Shown one piece after another: positions 17,463 to 27,285 of a DNA stretch of 64,000 nt. The notes below the pieces were generated by a model. That model searched no databases and had not been told where the DNA came from. It saw only the letters and a list, made by a program, of their open reading frames with translations. Source of the stretch: an uncultured Oscillospiraceae bacterium (lineage in GTDB: Bacteria; Bacillota; Clostridia; Oscillospirales; Oscillospiraceae); the NCBI GenBank assembly GCA_947588605.1, contig CANPYK010000011.1, positions 1-64,000 of the forward strand, written 5' to 3'. Positions within the stretch are counted from its first letter, which is position 1, and each line of letters begins with the position of its first letter. The position numbers and the translations under genes were made by a program.

Positions 17463-20123
17463 ATGAAGCTTGTGGCGGTGGACGGGAACAGCATTGTGAA
17501 CCGGGCGTTTTTTGGGGTGCGGATGCTCAACGCCCCGGACGGGACGCCCACCAACGCGATCTTCGGGTTCCTCAACATCCTCCGGCGCATCGAGGCCGAG
17601 GAGGCGCCGGACGCTGTCTGCGTGACCTTCGACCTGCCGGCCCCCACCTTCCGGCATTTGCGGTATGAGGGCTACAAGGCCACGCGTCATGGGATGCCCG
17701 ACGAGCTGGCGGCCCAGATGCCCATTCTGAAGGAGACGCTGGACGCCATGAACATCCGGCGCTACGAGCTTTCCGGCTGGGAGGCGGACGACCTTCTGGG
17801 GACCATCTCGAAAAAATGTACCGAGGCCGGGTGGGAGTGCGTGGTCTGCACCGGGGACAAGGACTCCCTCCAGCTGGTCTCCGACGCCGTCACCGTGCGG
17901 CTCGTCACCACCCGCATGGGCCAGACCACCACCCGTGCCGTGACGCCGGAGGTCTTCCGGGAGGAGTACGGCTTCGACCCCATTCACATGATCGACTTAA
18001 AGGCCCTGATGGGCGACGCCTCCGACAACATCCCCGGCGTGCGGGGCGTGGGGGAGAAGACGGCCCTGGGGCTCATACAGCTCTACGGCTCGGTGGAGCG
18101 GCTTTACGAACAGATGCCGGGCATCTGCCAGGCGCCGGACAAGCCGGCCAGTCCCAGCCTAATCCGCAAGCTCACGGAGGGCCGGGAGCAGGCCATGATG
18201 TCCAAGGATCTGGCCACCATCCGGTGTGAAGCGCCGCTGGCGTTCACGCCGGAGGAGAACCGGGTCAGGGCCGTGGACAACGACGCCCTCTACCGGATCT
18301 TCGACCGGCTGGGCTTTGCGCGGCTCATGGAGCAGTATAAGCTCACCCCGCCGGTGCGGGAGGCGGACGAGGCCCCGGTCTTCGAGGCCGAGTGCGTCAC
18401 CGTGGAGGTGACGGATGCCGAAACGCTGGCGGAATTTCAAAAGGCCATTGCCGCCGCCCCGGTGGCGGTGCGGTTTTCCGAGGACATGGCCACGTGCTGT
18501 GTCAACGTGGAGTCTGACGGGCCCGAGGGCCTGGGGTTCATCCTGCGGGAGGGGACCCCGGTGTGGCGTCAGGCTCTGGAGGCTTTGTGTGCTGACAGCA
18601 TACAAAAGGAGGGCCACGAGGTCAAGGACACCCTCCGTAAGCTCATGGATATGGGCTTGGGAACCGGCGGCTGGGTCTTCGACGCGGCCCTGGCGGCGTA
18701 TCTCATCGACCCCACGGCGGGGAGCTTTGAGCTGGGGACCCTCTGCCGGCGCTGGTGCGGCTTTACGCCCATGGACGGGGCGGCGGAGGACGGGCAGTTC
18801 TCCCTCCTGGACGACGGCGTGAAGGCCGCGGCGCGGCTCCTCTCCGAGGCGGCGGCGGTTTCGGCCCTGCGGGAGACGCTGGAGCCCAAGCTGGAGGCGT
18901 ATGGCCTCACCTTCCTCTTCCGGGAGGTGGAGCTGCCCCTGTGCCCGGTGCTGGCGCGGATGGAGCGGGCTGGGTTCCTGGTGGACCGGCAGGCGCTGAC
19001 GGCCTTCGGCAAGCTCCTGGGGGCGCAGATCGACACCGTGTCGGCGGAAATTTACGCGCTCACGGGGAAGGAGTTCAACATCAACTCCCCCAAGCAGCTG
19101 GGCGAGGTACTTTTTGACGACCTGGGCCTGCCCGCGCCCAAGAAGACGGCCCGGGGGTATTCCACCAGCGCCGACGTGCTGGAAAAGCTCCGCTCCCGCC
19201 ACCCCGTGGTGGGGCTGGTGTTGGAGTACCGGGAGCTTGCCAAGCTCAAATCCACCTACGCCGACGGCCTTGCCAAGGTCATCGGTCCCGACGGGCGCAT
19301 CCACACAAGCTTCCAGATGACCGCCACGGCCACGGGGCGGCTAAGCTCCACCGAGCCCAATTTGCAGAACATCCCCGTCCGGCGGGAGCTGGGCGGCGAG
19401 ATCCGGAAGATGTTCGTCGCCCCCGAGGGCCGGGTCCTGGTGGACGCCGACTACAGCCAGATCGAGCTGCGCATCCTCGCCCACATCTCCGGGGACGAGC
19501 AAATGCGCAAGGCGTATCTCGCGGGGGAGGACATCCACCGGGCGACGGCGGCGCAGGTGCTGGGCATCGACCCCGAGGAGGTCACCCATGAGCAGAGAAG
19601 CCGCGCCAAGGCGGTGAATTTCGGCATCGTCTACGGCATCTCCGCCTTCTCCCTGGCCGACGACATCCACGTCTCCGTGGCGGAGGCGCGGGAGTATATC
19701 AACACCTACATGGCCACGTATAAGGGCGTGGCGGCGTATATGGACCGGGTGGTGAAAGAGGCCAAAGAGACCGGCGTGGCCGCCACGCTTTACGGCCGCC
19801 GGCGGCCCATGCCGGAGCTGAAGGCCCAGAACTTCAACGTCCGCTCCTTCGGCGAACGGGTGGCGCGGAACATGCCCATCCAGGGCACGGCGGCGGACAT
19901 CATGAAGATCGCCATGGTCCGGGCGGACCGGGCGCTTATGGACTCCGGGCTGGACGCGCGGCTTTTGCTGCAGGTCCACGACGAGCTCATCGTGGAGTGC
20001 GCCGCCGGGGACGCCCAGGCCGTCCGGGCGCTTTTGGTGGACGCCATGGAGGGGGCGGCGGCGCTCACCGTGCCCCTGACGGCGGAGGCCCACGTGGGCC
20101 GCAACTGGTACGAGGCCAAGTGA
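17463..20123 (+). CDS. polA: DNA polymerase I
   Basis: This 886-residue enzyme fills gaps and removes RNA primers. The 5' nuclease domain (1-300) has GWEADDLLGT, CTGDKDSLQLV and LMGDASDNIPGV. The middle domain lacks the acidic DxE residues of the 3'-5' exonuclease (the region reads PVAVRFSEDMATCC), so proofreading is probably absent, as in other Firmicutes. The polymerase domain shows DYSQIELRILAHISG (A), RSRAKAVNFGIVYGIS (B) and LLQVHDELIVE (C). GGGAGGTG lies before the ATG. Its stop shares a base with the next start (TGATG). Confidence 0.97.
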   Translation: MKLVAVDGNSIVNRAFFGVRMLNAPDGTPTNAIFGFLNILRRIEAEEAPDAVCVTFDLPAPTFRHLRYEGYKATRHGMPDELAAQMPILKETLDAMNIRRYELSGWEADDLLGTISKKCTEAGWECVVCTGDKDSLQLVSDAVTVRLVTTRMGQTTTRAVTPEVFREEYGFDPIHMIDLKALMGDASDNIPGVRGVGEKTALGLIQLYGSVERLYEQMPGICQAPDKPASPSLIRKLTEGREQAMMSKDLATIRCEAPLAFTPEENRVRAVDNDALYRIFDRLGFARLMEQYKLTPPVREADEAPVFEAECVTVEVTDAETLAEFQKAIAAAPVAVRFSEDMATCCVNVESDGPEGLGFILREGTPVWRQALEALCADSIQKEGHEVKDTLRKLMDMGLGTGGWVFDAALAAYLIDPTAGSFELGTLCRRWCGFTPMDGAAEDGQFSLLDDGVKAAARLLSEAAAVSALRETLEPKLEAYGLTFLFREVELPLCPVLARMERAGFLVDRQALTAFGKLLGAQIDTVSAEIYALTGKEFNINSPKQLGEVLFDDLGLPAPKKTARGYSTSADVLEKLRSRHPVVGLVLEYRELAKLKSTYADGLAKVIGPDGRIHTSFQMTATATGRLSSTEPNLQNIPVRRELGGEIRKMFVAPEGRVLVDADYSQIELRILAHISGDEQMRKAYLAGEDIHRATAAQVLGIDPEEVTHEQRSRAKAVNFGIVYGISAFSLADDIHVSVAEAREYINTYMATYKGVAAYMDRVVKEAKETGVAATLYGRRRPMPELKAQNFNVRSFGERVARNMPIQGTAADIMKIAMVRADRALMDSGLDARLLLQVHDELIVECAAGDAQAVRALLVDAMEGAAALTVPLTAEAHVGRNWYEAK

Positions 20124-20581
20124 TGGAGATCGTAAGGGCCACATACGAACACTTAGACGCCATTATGGAGATCGAGCGCTCCAGCTTCCCCGACCCCTGG
20201 AGCCGGGGCGGCGTGGAGGCGTACCTCCGGGGCGGCTGCGGGGAGATCCTGGCGGCGGTGGAGGACGGGACGGTGGCGGGCTTCGCCATTTACCTCGTGG
20301 CCGCCGACGAGGGGGAGCTTCTGAGCCTGGCCGTCCGGGCGGACCTGCGGCGGCGGGGCGCAGGCGCGGCGCTCCTCCGGGAGGTCCTGCGCCGCGCCAA
20401 AAAGCGGGGCGCGAAAAAAATCTTTTTGGAGGTCCGCAAGTCCAATCTCGCCGCCAGGGCGCTTTACAAAAGCGCGGGCTTCGCGGTGTGCGGCGAGCGG
20501 CGGGGGTACTATCAGGCCCCCACGGAGGACGCGATTTTGATGGATCGGGAGCTTGGAGCAGATGAACATATTGGCCATTGA
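20123..20581 (+). CDS. rimI: GNAT N-acetyltransferase, RimI-like
   Basis: This 152-residue GNAT protein begins MEIVRATYEHLDAIMEIERS and contains the acetyl-CoA loop VRADLRRRGAGAALL and LEVRKSNLAARALYKSAGF, which closely fits RimI. The family acetylates N-termini of ribosomal proteins. The tight link to tsaD downstream (20-bp overlap) is common in bacteria and supports the call. Translation is coupled to polA by a TGATG overlap. Confidence 0.9.
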   Translation: MEIVRATYEHLDAIMEIERSSFPDPWSRGGVEAYLRGGCGEILAAVEDGTVAGFAIYLVAADEGELLSLAVRADLRRRGAGAALLREVLRRAKKRGAKKIFLEVRKSNLAARALYKSAGFAVCGERRGYYQAPTEDAILMDRELGADEHIGH

Positions 20582-21578
20582 ATCCTCCTGCGACGAGACC
20601 GCCGCGGCGGTGGTCCGGGACGGCAGGACGGTGCTTTCAAACGAGATCTTTTCCCAGGCGGACATGCACGCCCTCTACGGCGGCGTGGTGCCGGAGATCG
20701 CCTCCCGCAGCCACATCACGGTGATCTCACGCCTCGCCGACGAGGCGGTGCGCAAGGTGGGACTTTTAAAATCGGACTTGGACGCCGTGGCCGTCACCGC
20801 CGCGCCGGGGCTCATCGGGGCTTTGCTGGTGGGGGTGAACTTCGCCAAGGGCGCGGCGCTGGCGCTGGGGGTCCCCCTCATCCCGGTCCACCACGTCCGG
20901 GGGCACATCGCCGCCAACTACCTGGCCTTCCCGGAGCTGGAGCCGCCCTTCCTGTGCCTTGCCATCTCCGGCGGGAACACCGCCATTGTGGATGTGCGGG
21001 GGTATACGGACATGTCCATCGTGGGCGCCACCGTGGACGACGCGGCGGGCGAGTGCTTCGACAAGGCCGCGCGGGTGCTGGGTCTCCCCTACCCCGGCGG
21101 ACTGCCCCTCCAGCGTCTGGCGGAGGGCGGCGACGATACCGCCTTCAAGCTCCCCCACGCCCACGTGGAGGGACACCCCTACGACATGTCCTTCTCGGGC
21201 CTCAAGACAGCCGTGGTGAACGCCGCACACACGGCGGCGCAAAAGGGCGGGGACCTCAATAGGGCCGGCCTCGCGGCCTCCTTCCAGCGGGCCGTCAGCG
21301 AGACGCTGGTCCCCCGGACCATGGACGCGGCCAGGGACTTAGGCTATGATACCGTGGTGGTGGCCGGGGGCGTGGCGGCCAACGCGCGCATCCGCGCCGA
21401 TTTTGAGGCGGCCTGCCGGCGGGAGGGCCGGCGGCTCTTCGTGCCGCCGCTGAGGCTGTGCGGGGACAACGCCGCCATGATCGGCTGTCAGGGGTATTAC
21501 GAATACCTCGCCGGCGTCACGGCGGGGCAGGAGCTCAACGCCTACGCCACCATGGACATCGACAAGGTCAGGTTTTGA
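20562..21578 (+). CDS. tsaD: tRNA N6-adenosine threonylcarbamoyltransferase
   Basis: This 338-residue ASKHA-fold enzyme completes t6A37 in ANN-decoding tRNAs with TsaB, TsaE and TsaC, none of which is in the window. It starts MNILAIESSCDETAAAVV and contains the metal-binding HHVRGH segment, the LAISGGNTAIV phosphate motif and VVVAGGVAANARIR. A TTG three codons earlier is possible; the ATG is chosen on family alignment. The gene begins inside rimI. Confidence 0.96.
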   Translation: MNILAIESSCDETAAAVVRDGRTVLSNEIFSQADMHALYGGVVPEIASRSHITVISRLADEAVRKVGLLKSDLDAVAVTAAPGLIGALLVGVNFAKGAALALGVPLIPVHHVRGHIAANYLAFPELEPPFLCLAISGGNTAIVDVRGYTDMSIVGATVDDAAGECFDKAARVLGLPYPGGLPLQRLAEGGDDTAFKLPHAHVEGHPYDMSFSGLKTAVVNAAHTAAQKGGDLNRAGLAASFQRAVSETLVPRTMDAARDLGYDTVVVAGGVAANARIRADFEAACRREGRRLFVPPLRLCGDNAAMIGCQGYYEYLAGVTAGQELNAYATMDIDKVRF

Positions 21579-21993
21579 CCGAAAGTTATGTCCTCTCCCG
21601 GTGCAAAAATGGCGTTTTCTTCAAGGGAAACCGAAAATTTGGGCGTTATGTCAAACGCGGGACCTGTGGAGGTTTTCCACAACCCCGCGGTCCGGGAATC
21701 GGCAGTTCCTGGTAAATATCGGCCCATTCTTAGGGAAAACGGGCTTTTTGCCTGTGGAAAACCCGGTGGAGAATGTGAATAACTTCTTGTAAAGGCCGTT
21801 CCGGGGGCCCGTTACCGTCAACCGGAAGGGCGGCGGGCGACGAAATTTTCGGCGGGAGAAGTCCGCGAAAGGCGGGGCTTTCGTGAAAAAGCCGGAACGC
21901 GCCGTCCGGGCGGCGGTGATAAAAAAATGAGCCCGCTTGCAGGAACCGATTCATTATTACGATTTGTAATCATGGCAGGGAGGAGGACGCGCC
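21579..21993. promoter_or_regulatory. Spacer with a cluster of DnaA-box-like sites
   Basis: Within 110 bp the spacer holds TTTTCCACA (21,673-21,681), its complement TGTGGAAAA (21,753-21,761) and TGTGAATAA (21,774-21,782), the complement of a perfect TTATNCACA DnaA box. The A/T content is locally high around 21,600-21,790. No gene with a ribosome site was found here. It could be a DnaA-titration or regulatory site upstream of uvrB; a replication origin is less likely because no dnaA or dnaN is near. Confidence 0.4.
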
Positions 21994-23961
21994 GTGGAAT
22001 TCAAATTACACGCCCCCTACAAGCCCACGGGGGACCAGCCGGAGGCCATCGACGCGCTGTGCCGGGGGCTGGAGCTGGGGCTGGACGAGCAGGTGCTCCT
22101 CGGCGTCACAGGCTCCGGCAAGACCTTCACCATGGCCAACGTCATCGCCCGGATGGGCCGGCCTACGCTGGTGCTGGCCCACAACAAGACGCTGGCGGCC
22201 CAGCTTTTCGAGGAGTTCAAGGAGTTCTTCCCGGAAAACGCGGTGGAGTACTTCGTCAGCTACTACGACTACTACCAGCCGGAGGCGTACATCCCCCACA
22301 CGGACACGTATATCGAAAAGGACAGCTCCGTCAACGACGAGATCGACCGGCTCCGGCTCTCGGCTACCGCCTCCCTTCTCGAGCGCCGGGACGTGGTGGT
22401 GGTGAGCTCCGTGAGCTGTATCTACGGCCTGGGCGAGCCCGACGACTTTGAGGCCATGATGGTGCCCATCCGGGTGGGGATGGAGATCCGCATCCCCGAC
22501 CTTCTCAAAAAATTCGCGGACATCCGCTATGAGCGCAACGACCTTTCCTGGGAGCGGAACATGTTCCGCGTCCGGGGGGACACGGTGGAGGTCTGGCCGG
22601 CCTACTGGAAGGACACGGCGCTGAGGATCGAGTTTTTCGGCGACGAGGTGGACCGGATCAGCGAGATCAACACCGTCACCGGCGCGGTGGTGCGGCGGCT
22701 CACCAACATCCCCATCTGGCCCGCCACCCACTACGTGACGCCCCGGGACAAGATGGACCGGGCCATTCAGGAAATTTTGCGGGAGTGCGACGAGCGGGTC
22801 GCCTGGTTCAAGGACCATGACAAGCTCATCGAGGCCCAGCGCATCCGCCAGCGGACCATGTACGACGTGGAGATGCTCCAGGAGCTGGGCTACTGCTCCG
22901 GCATCGAGAACTACTCCCGCATCATCTCGGGCCGGCCCGTGGGGTCCGCGCCCATGACGCTCCTCGATTACTTCCCCAAGGATTTCATCCTCTTTGTGGA
23001 CGAGAGCCACGTCACCCTGCCCCAGGTCCGGGCCATGTACCGGGGGGACCGGGCGCGGAAGGAGGCGCTGGTGGAGTACGGCTTTCGCCTCCCCTCGGCC
23101 TACGACAACAGGCCGCTCCAGTTTGACGAATTTAACGAGCGTATCCACCAGGCCATTTACGTCTCCGCCACGCCGGCGGAGTATGAGCGCTCACGCGCCG
23201 GCCAGATCGCCGAGCAGATCATCCGGCCCACGGGCCTTCTGGACCCCAAAGTGGAGGTCCGGCCCGTGAACGGCCAGATCGACGACCTCATCGGGGAGAT
23301 CAACGCCCGCACGGCAAAGCATGAGCGGGTGCTGGTCACCACCCTCACCAAGCGCATGGCGGAGGACCTGACGGCGTACCTCCAAAAGGCGGGCATCAAG
23401 GTCCGCTATATGCACCACGACATCGACGCCATCGAGCGCATGGAGATCATCCGGGACCTGAGACTGGGGACCTTCGACGTCTTAGTGGGCATCAACCTCC
23501 TCCGGGAGGGCCTGGACCTGCCCGAGGTGAGTTTAGTGGCCATTCTGGACGCGGACAAGGAGGGCTTCTTGCGCAGTGAAACAAGCCTCATCCAGACCAT
23601 CGGCCGCGCCGCCCGGAACGCGGAGGGCCTCGTTATCCTCTACGCCGACACGGTGACCCCCTCCATGAAGGCGGCCATGGACGAGACGGACCGCCGCCGG
23701 AAAAAGCAGGACGCCTACAACAAGGCCCACGGCATTGTGCCCAAGACCATCGTCAAGGACATCCGCTCGGTGCTGGAGCACGAGGAGGAAAAGCCCGCCC
23801 GGGGCGTCACCGACGACGACGGGAAGTACCTCACAAAGCGCGAGCGGGAGGAGGCCATCGCCAAGCTCGAGAAGGAGATGCGCAAGGCCAGCCAGATGCT
23901 GGAATTTGAGTACGCGGCGGTCCTGCGCGACAGGATCATCAAGCTGCGGGGGGAAAAATAA
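21994..23961 (+). CDS. uvrB: UvrABC system protein B
   Basis: This 655-residue helicase-like damage-verifying subunit of nucleotide excision repair has Walker A GVTGSGKT (about 38-45), the beta-hairpin region [12 protein letters not shown] and DEXX-box DESHVTLPQ. Helicase motifs such as [13 protein letters not shown] and QTIGRAARN are also present. The C-terminal UVR motif is [20 protein letters not shown], which contacts UvrC. The start is GTG after GGGAGGAGG. UvrA and UvrC are not in the window. Confidence 0.97.
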   Translation: MEFKLHAPYKPTGDQPEAIDALCRGLELGLDEQVLLGVTGSGKTFTMANVIARMGRPTLVLAHNKTLAAQLFEEFKEFFPENAVEYFVSYYDYYQPEAYIPHTDTYIEKDSSVNDEIDRLRLSATASLLERRDVVVVSSVSCIYGLGEPDDFEAMMVPIRVGMEIRIPDLLKKFADIRYERNDLSWERNMFRVRGDTVEVWPAYWKDTALRIEFFGDEVDRISEINTVTGAVVRRLTNIPIWPATHYVTPRDKMDRAIQEILRECDERVAWFKDHDKLIEAQRIRQRTMYDVEMLQELGYCSGIENYSRIISGRPVGSAPMTLLDYFPKDFILFVDESHVTLPQVRAMYRGDRARKEALVEYGFRLPSAYDNRPLQFDEFNERIHQAIYVSATPAEYERSRAGQIAEQIIRPTGLLDPKVEVRPVNGQIDDLIGEINARTAKHERVLVTTLTKRMAEDLTAYLQKAGIKVRYMHHDIDAIERMEIIRDLRLGTFDVLVGINLLREGLDLPEVSLVAILDADKEGFLRSETSLIQTIGRAARNAEGLVILYADTVTPSMKAAMDETDRRRKKQDAYNKAHGIVPKTIVKDIRSVLEHEEEKPARGVTDDDGKYLTKREREEAIAKLEKEMRKASQMLEFEYAAVLRDRIIKLRGEK

Positions 23962-24020
23962 GCTTTTTTACATTTCACACCCCGCCGTCCCGGCGCATAC
24001 TGTGGGCTGGGGGTGGAGCT

Positions 24021-24335
24021 ATGGTCGTGGAGACATTGTTGGGGATCGCCATCGCGGTGGGGGTCATCGGGGTCATTCTGATACTGGACTGCCTGCTGGG
24101 CCGGGTACGGGTGGAGACAACCGACGTGGCCTGCGTGACGGTGCTGGTGTGCCGTGGCGAGGCCGGCGGGCTGGAGGGGCGCCTGCGGGACGGGCGTGCC
24201 GGGAAGGGCGCGGTCATCCTGGACGCCGGTATGAGCCCGGAGGCGCTGAAGCGGGCGCGGCTTCTGGCCCTGCGCTTCGGCGCGGCGCTGACAGATGAGA
24301 AAGCTTTGACAGAAGAATTGAGACGGTATTTGTAG
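24021..24335 (+). CDS. Small membrane-anchored protein of unknown function
   Basis: This 104-residue protein has one strongly hydrophobic N-terminal helix (about 3-24, LLGIAIAVGVIGVILILDCL) and a soluble tail with VACVTVLVCRGEAGGLEG and a charged end. It is not a family I recognise. Its place between uvrB and recD2, with a 59-bp gap before and 11 bp after, suggests co-transcription with recD2. Confidence 0.6.
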   Translation: MVVETLLGIAIAVGVIGVILILDCLLGRVRVETTDVACVTVLVCRGEAGGLEGRLRDGRAGKGAVILDAGMSPEALKRARLLALRFGAALTDEKALTEELRRYL

Positions 24336-24346
24336 AAGGAGGACCC

Positions 24347-26572
24347 ATGGACGAAGTCGAGCTTGTGGCCATCGAGGGGGACGTGAGGGCCGTTATTTTT
24401 CAAAATCCGGAAAACGGCTACACTGTCCTGCGCCTCGGCGCGGGGGACGAGACGGTCACCTGCGTGGGGACCCTCCCGGGGGTGGCTCCGGGGGAGAAGC
24501 TGCGGCTCTACGGCTCCTGGACCAGCCACGCCTCCTACGGCCAGCAGTTCAAGGCCGAGCACGCCGAGAGCTTCCTTCCCGAGGGGAGCGCCGCTATTTA
24601 CGATTACCTGGCCTCCGGGGCCATTCGCGGCGTGGGGGCGAAGCTGGCGCGGGCCATTGTGGACGAATTCGGGAAGCGGTCCCTGGAGGTCATTGAGAAT
24701 TCCCCGGAGGAGCTGACGCGCGTCAAGGGCATCACGGAGAAGAAGGCCGCCGCCATCTCCCAGCGCTTCCGGGAGCAGACGGGGATGCGGCGGCTCATGG
24801 AGTTCCTGGCGGACAACGGCGTCAAGCCCGTGGCCGCCGTGCGCCTCTGGCGGCTCTATGGGGACGAGGCGGAGAGCGCCGTCACGGAGAACCCCTACAT
24901 ACTGGCCGGCGAGGAGCTGGGCCTTGATTTCTTCACCGCCGACGAGCTGGCCCGGAAGCTGGGCTTCGCCCCGGACTGCGTGGAGCGGGTCCGCGCGGCG
25001 CTCATCTTCGAGCTCCGGCACAACGAGGGGAACGGGCATGTGTTCCTCCCCCGGGACAAGCTGGTCGCCGCCACGGCGCAGCTTCTCGGCATCGACCCGG
25101 ACAGCGTCCGGGCGGCGGCGGAGGATATGGCGCGGCTGGGGGAGCTGGTCTCCCAGCGGGTCACCACCGTGGACGCCCTCTATATGCGCGACCTCTTTGA
25201 GGCCGAGGAGCTGGTGGCCCGGCGGCTTTCGCAGATGACGAAGACGCCCGTGGACAAGGTCCAGGGCTTACAGATTTTGATGGAGCGGTCGGAGTACGCC
25301 TGCGGCATCCGGTTCGCGGACAAGCAGCGCGCGGCGCTGGAGCTGGCGGCGAACCGCCGGGTGCTGGTGCTCACCGGCGGCCCCGGCACCGGCAAGACCA
25401 CCACCGTCCGGGGCATTTTGAACCTTTTTGACGAGATGGGCCTCACCACCCTGCTCACCGCTCCCACCGGCCGGGCGGCCAAGCGCCTTTCGGAGCTCAC
25501 CGGCCGGGAGGCCCAGACGGTCCACCGGCTTTTAGGGGCCGGGATGCCGGAGGCGGGCGAACGGGAGTTTGAAAAGTGCGCCGCCGACCCATTAGAGTGC
25601 GACGCCGTGGTGCTGGACGAGACGAGCATGGTGGATATCCGCCTGATGGCGGCGCTATTGGACGCCATGCCGGCGGATACGCGGCTGGTGCTGGTGGGGG
25701 ACGCCGACCAGCTTCCCTCCGTGGGGCCGGGGAACGTCTTCGGGGACATCATCCGCAGCGGCGTCGCGCCGGTCATCGCCCTCACGGACATCTTCCGTCA
25801 GGCCAGCCTCAGCGACATCGTGAAAAACGCCCACAAGATCAACGCCGGCGAGGTGCCCTGCCTCAAGAATACCGGCGGGGACTTCTTCTTTTTAAAGCGC
25901 TCAGACCCCGAGAGCGTCACCGCCACGGTGACGGAGCTTATCTCCAAGCGCCTGCCGGGCAAGATGGGCATTCCGGCCAGGGAGATCCAGGTCCTGGCCC
26001 CCTCCCGCCGGTACGGCGGCGGCGTGAACGCCCTGAATCTGGCCATCCAGGAGGCGCTGAACCCCGCCGCGCCGGGGAAAAAGGAAAAGGCCGTGGGGTC
26101 CGTCACCTTCCGCGTAGGCGACCGGGTGATGCAGACCAGAAACAACTACGACATCCTATGGACACGGGAGATCGGCGACAGGGAGGACGCCCGCTCCGAG
26201 CCCGGATACGGCATCTTCAACGGCGACGTGGGGTACATCGAGGACATGGACGAGAGCGCCGGGACGGCCTCCGTCCGGTTTGACGAGCGGCTGGTCCCCT
26301 ACCCCTTCGAGCAGATGGGGGAGCTGGAGCTGGCATACGCCGTGACGGTCCACAAGTCCCAGGGCAGCGAATATAGGGCGGTCATCCTGGCCCTGCCCAA
26401 GTGCCCGCCGGGGCTCGTGACCCGGGGCGTCCTCTACACCGCCGTCACCAGGGCCCGGGAGCTGCTGGTCATCGCCGGCGGGCCGGACGTTCTCTCCGCC
26501 ATGGTGGCCAACGACCGCCGGGCCCGGCGCTACTCCGGCCTGCGCGCCCGCCTTTGCGGGGAGGTCGGCTGA
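24347..26572 (+). CDS. recD2: RecD2-type SF1 DNA helicase
   Basis: This 741-residue 5'-3' helicase has an N-terminal OB-like region (to about 90) and a helix-hairpin-helix stretch with IRGVGAKLARAIV and LTRVKGITEKKAAAI. The motor has P-loop LTGGPGTGKTTTVRG, Walker B VVLDETSMVDI, GDADQLPSVGPG and the C-terminal AVTVHKSQGSEY and YTAVTRAREL motifs. RecD2 proteins act without RecBC in repair and fork handling. AAGGAGG precedes the ATG, and the stop overlaps comFC by one base. Confidence 0.95.
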   Translation: MDEVELVAIEGDVRAVIFQNPENGYTVLRLGAGDETVTCVGTLPGVAPGEKLRLYGSWTSHASYGQQFKAEHAESFLPEGSAAIYDYLASGAIRGVGAKLARAIVDEFGKRSLEVIENSPEELTRVKGITEKKAAAISQRFREQTGMRRLMEFLADNGVKPVAAVRLWRLYGDEAESAVTENPYILAGEELGLDFFTADELARKLGFAPDCVERVRAALIFELRHNEGNGHVFLPRDKLVAATAQLLGIDPDSVRAAAEDMARLGELVSQRVTTVDALYMRDLFEAEELVARRLSQMTKTPVDKVQGLQILMERSEYACGIRFADKQRAALELAANRRVLVLTGGPGTGKTTTVRGILNLFDEMGLTTLLTAPTGRAAKRLSELTGREAQTVHRLLGAGMPEAGEREFEKCAADPLECDAVVLDETSMVDIRLMAALLDAMPADTRLVLVGDADQLPSVGPGNVFGDIIRSGVAPVIALTDIFRQASLSDIVKNAHKINAGEVPCLKNTGGDFFFLKRSDPESVTATVTELISKRLPGKMGIPAREIQVLAPSRRYGGGVNALNLAIQEALNPAAPGKKEKAVGSVTFRVGDRVMQTRNNYDILWTREIGDREDARSEPGYGIFNGDVGYIEDMDESAGTASVRFDERLVPYPFEQMGELELAYAVTVHKSQGSEYRAVILALPKCPPGLVTRGVLYTAVTRARELLVIAGGPDVLSAMVANDRRARRYSGLRARLCGEVG

Positions 26573-27234
26573 TGGGCCTTGTAAAGCGCCTCACGGCGCT
26601 CCTCTTCCCGCCGCGGTGCATGTTCTGCCGGAGGATCGTGGACGAGGGGGACATCTGCGCTTCCTGCCGGGACAGGCTCCCCCGCTGCGGGCCGGTGAAG
26701 GGGCGGGGGGAATTCTTCTCCCAATGCGCCGCCGCGCTCTACTACGTGGACGACGTGCGGCGGGCGCTGCTGCTCTTTAAATTCCGTGGCCGCCAGGCGT
26801 TCGCCGTGGGGCTGGGTTCGCTCATGGCCGAGACGGTCCGGGAGCACCTTGCCGGGACCTACGACCTCATCACCTGGGCGCCGGTGAGCGATAAGCGACG
26901 GCGAAAGCGGGGGTACGACCAGTCGGAGCTTCTCTGCCGGGAGATGGCGAAAAGCCTGGGCGAGACTTACGTGCGCACCCTCAAAAAGGTCCGCCACACC
27001 GCCGCCAACTCCACCATCGACACCCCGGAGGCCCGCGCCGCCAACGTGCTGGGGGCCTACGAGGCGGCGGACCCGGAGGTCGTGCGGGATAAGAGGGTCC
27101 TGCTGGTGGACGACATCTACACCACCGGGGCCACCCTCTCCGAGTGCGCCAGGATGCTCCTGATGGCCGGGGCGGAGGACGTGGTCTGCTGTACCGCCGC
27201 CGCGCGGCCCTCCGCCAAGAAGAGGAAGAATTAA
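26572..27234 (+). CDS. comFC: ComFC-like phosphoribosyltransferase-fold protein
   Basis: This 220-residue protein has an N-terminal zinc site CMFCRRIVDEGDICASC and a C-terminal PRTase domain with the PRPP loop VLLVDDIYTTGATL, the ComFC/GntX arrangement. ComFC is needed for DNA uptake in competent Firmicutes and has also been linked to repair. Here it is joined to recD2 by a TGATG overlap. No other competence gene is near, so a repair role is equally likely. Confidence 0.9.
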   Translation: MGLVKRLTALLFPPRCMFCRRIVDEGDICASCRDRLPRCGPVKGRGEFFSQCAAALYYVDDVRRALLLFKFRGRQAFAVGLGSLMAETVREHLAGTYDLITWAPVSDKRRRKRGYDQSELLCREMAKSLGETYVRTLKKVRHTAANSTIDTPEARAANVLGAYEAADPEVVRDKRVLLVDDIYTTGATLSECARMLLMAGAEDVVCCTAAARPSAKKRKN

Positions 27235-27285
27235 CCAGAGAAATGGGTATACTATAAGATAACTCATCCCATCGGAGGTACGACT

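Noticed and set aside
21579..21993. Chromosome origin (oriC)
   Set aside because: Only one perfect DnaA box and two partial ones are present, with no dnaA, dnaN or A/T-rich unwinding stretch of typical length; reported only as a cluster.
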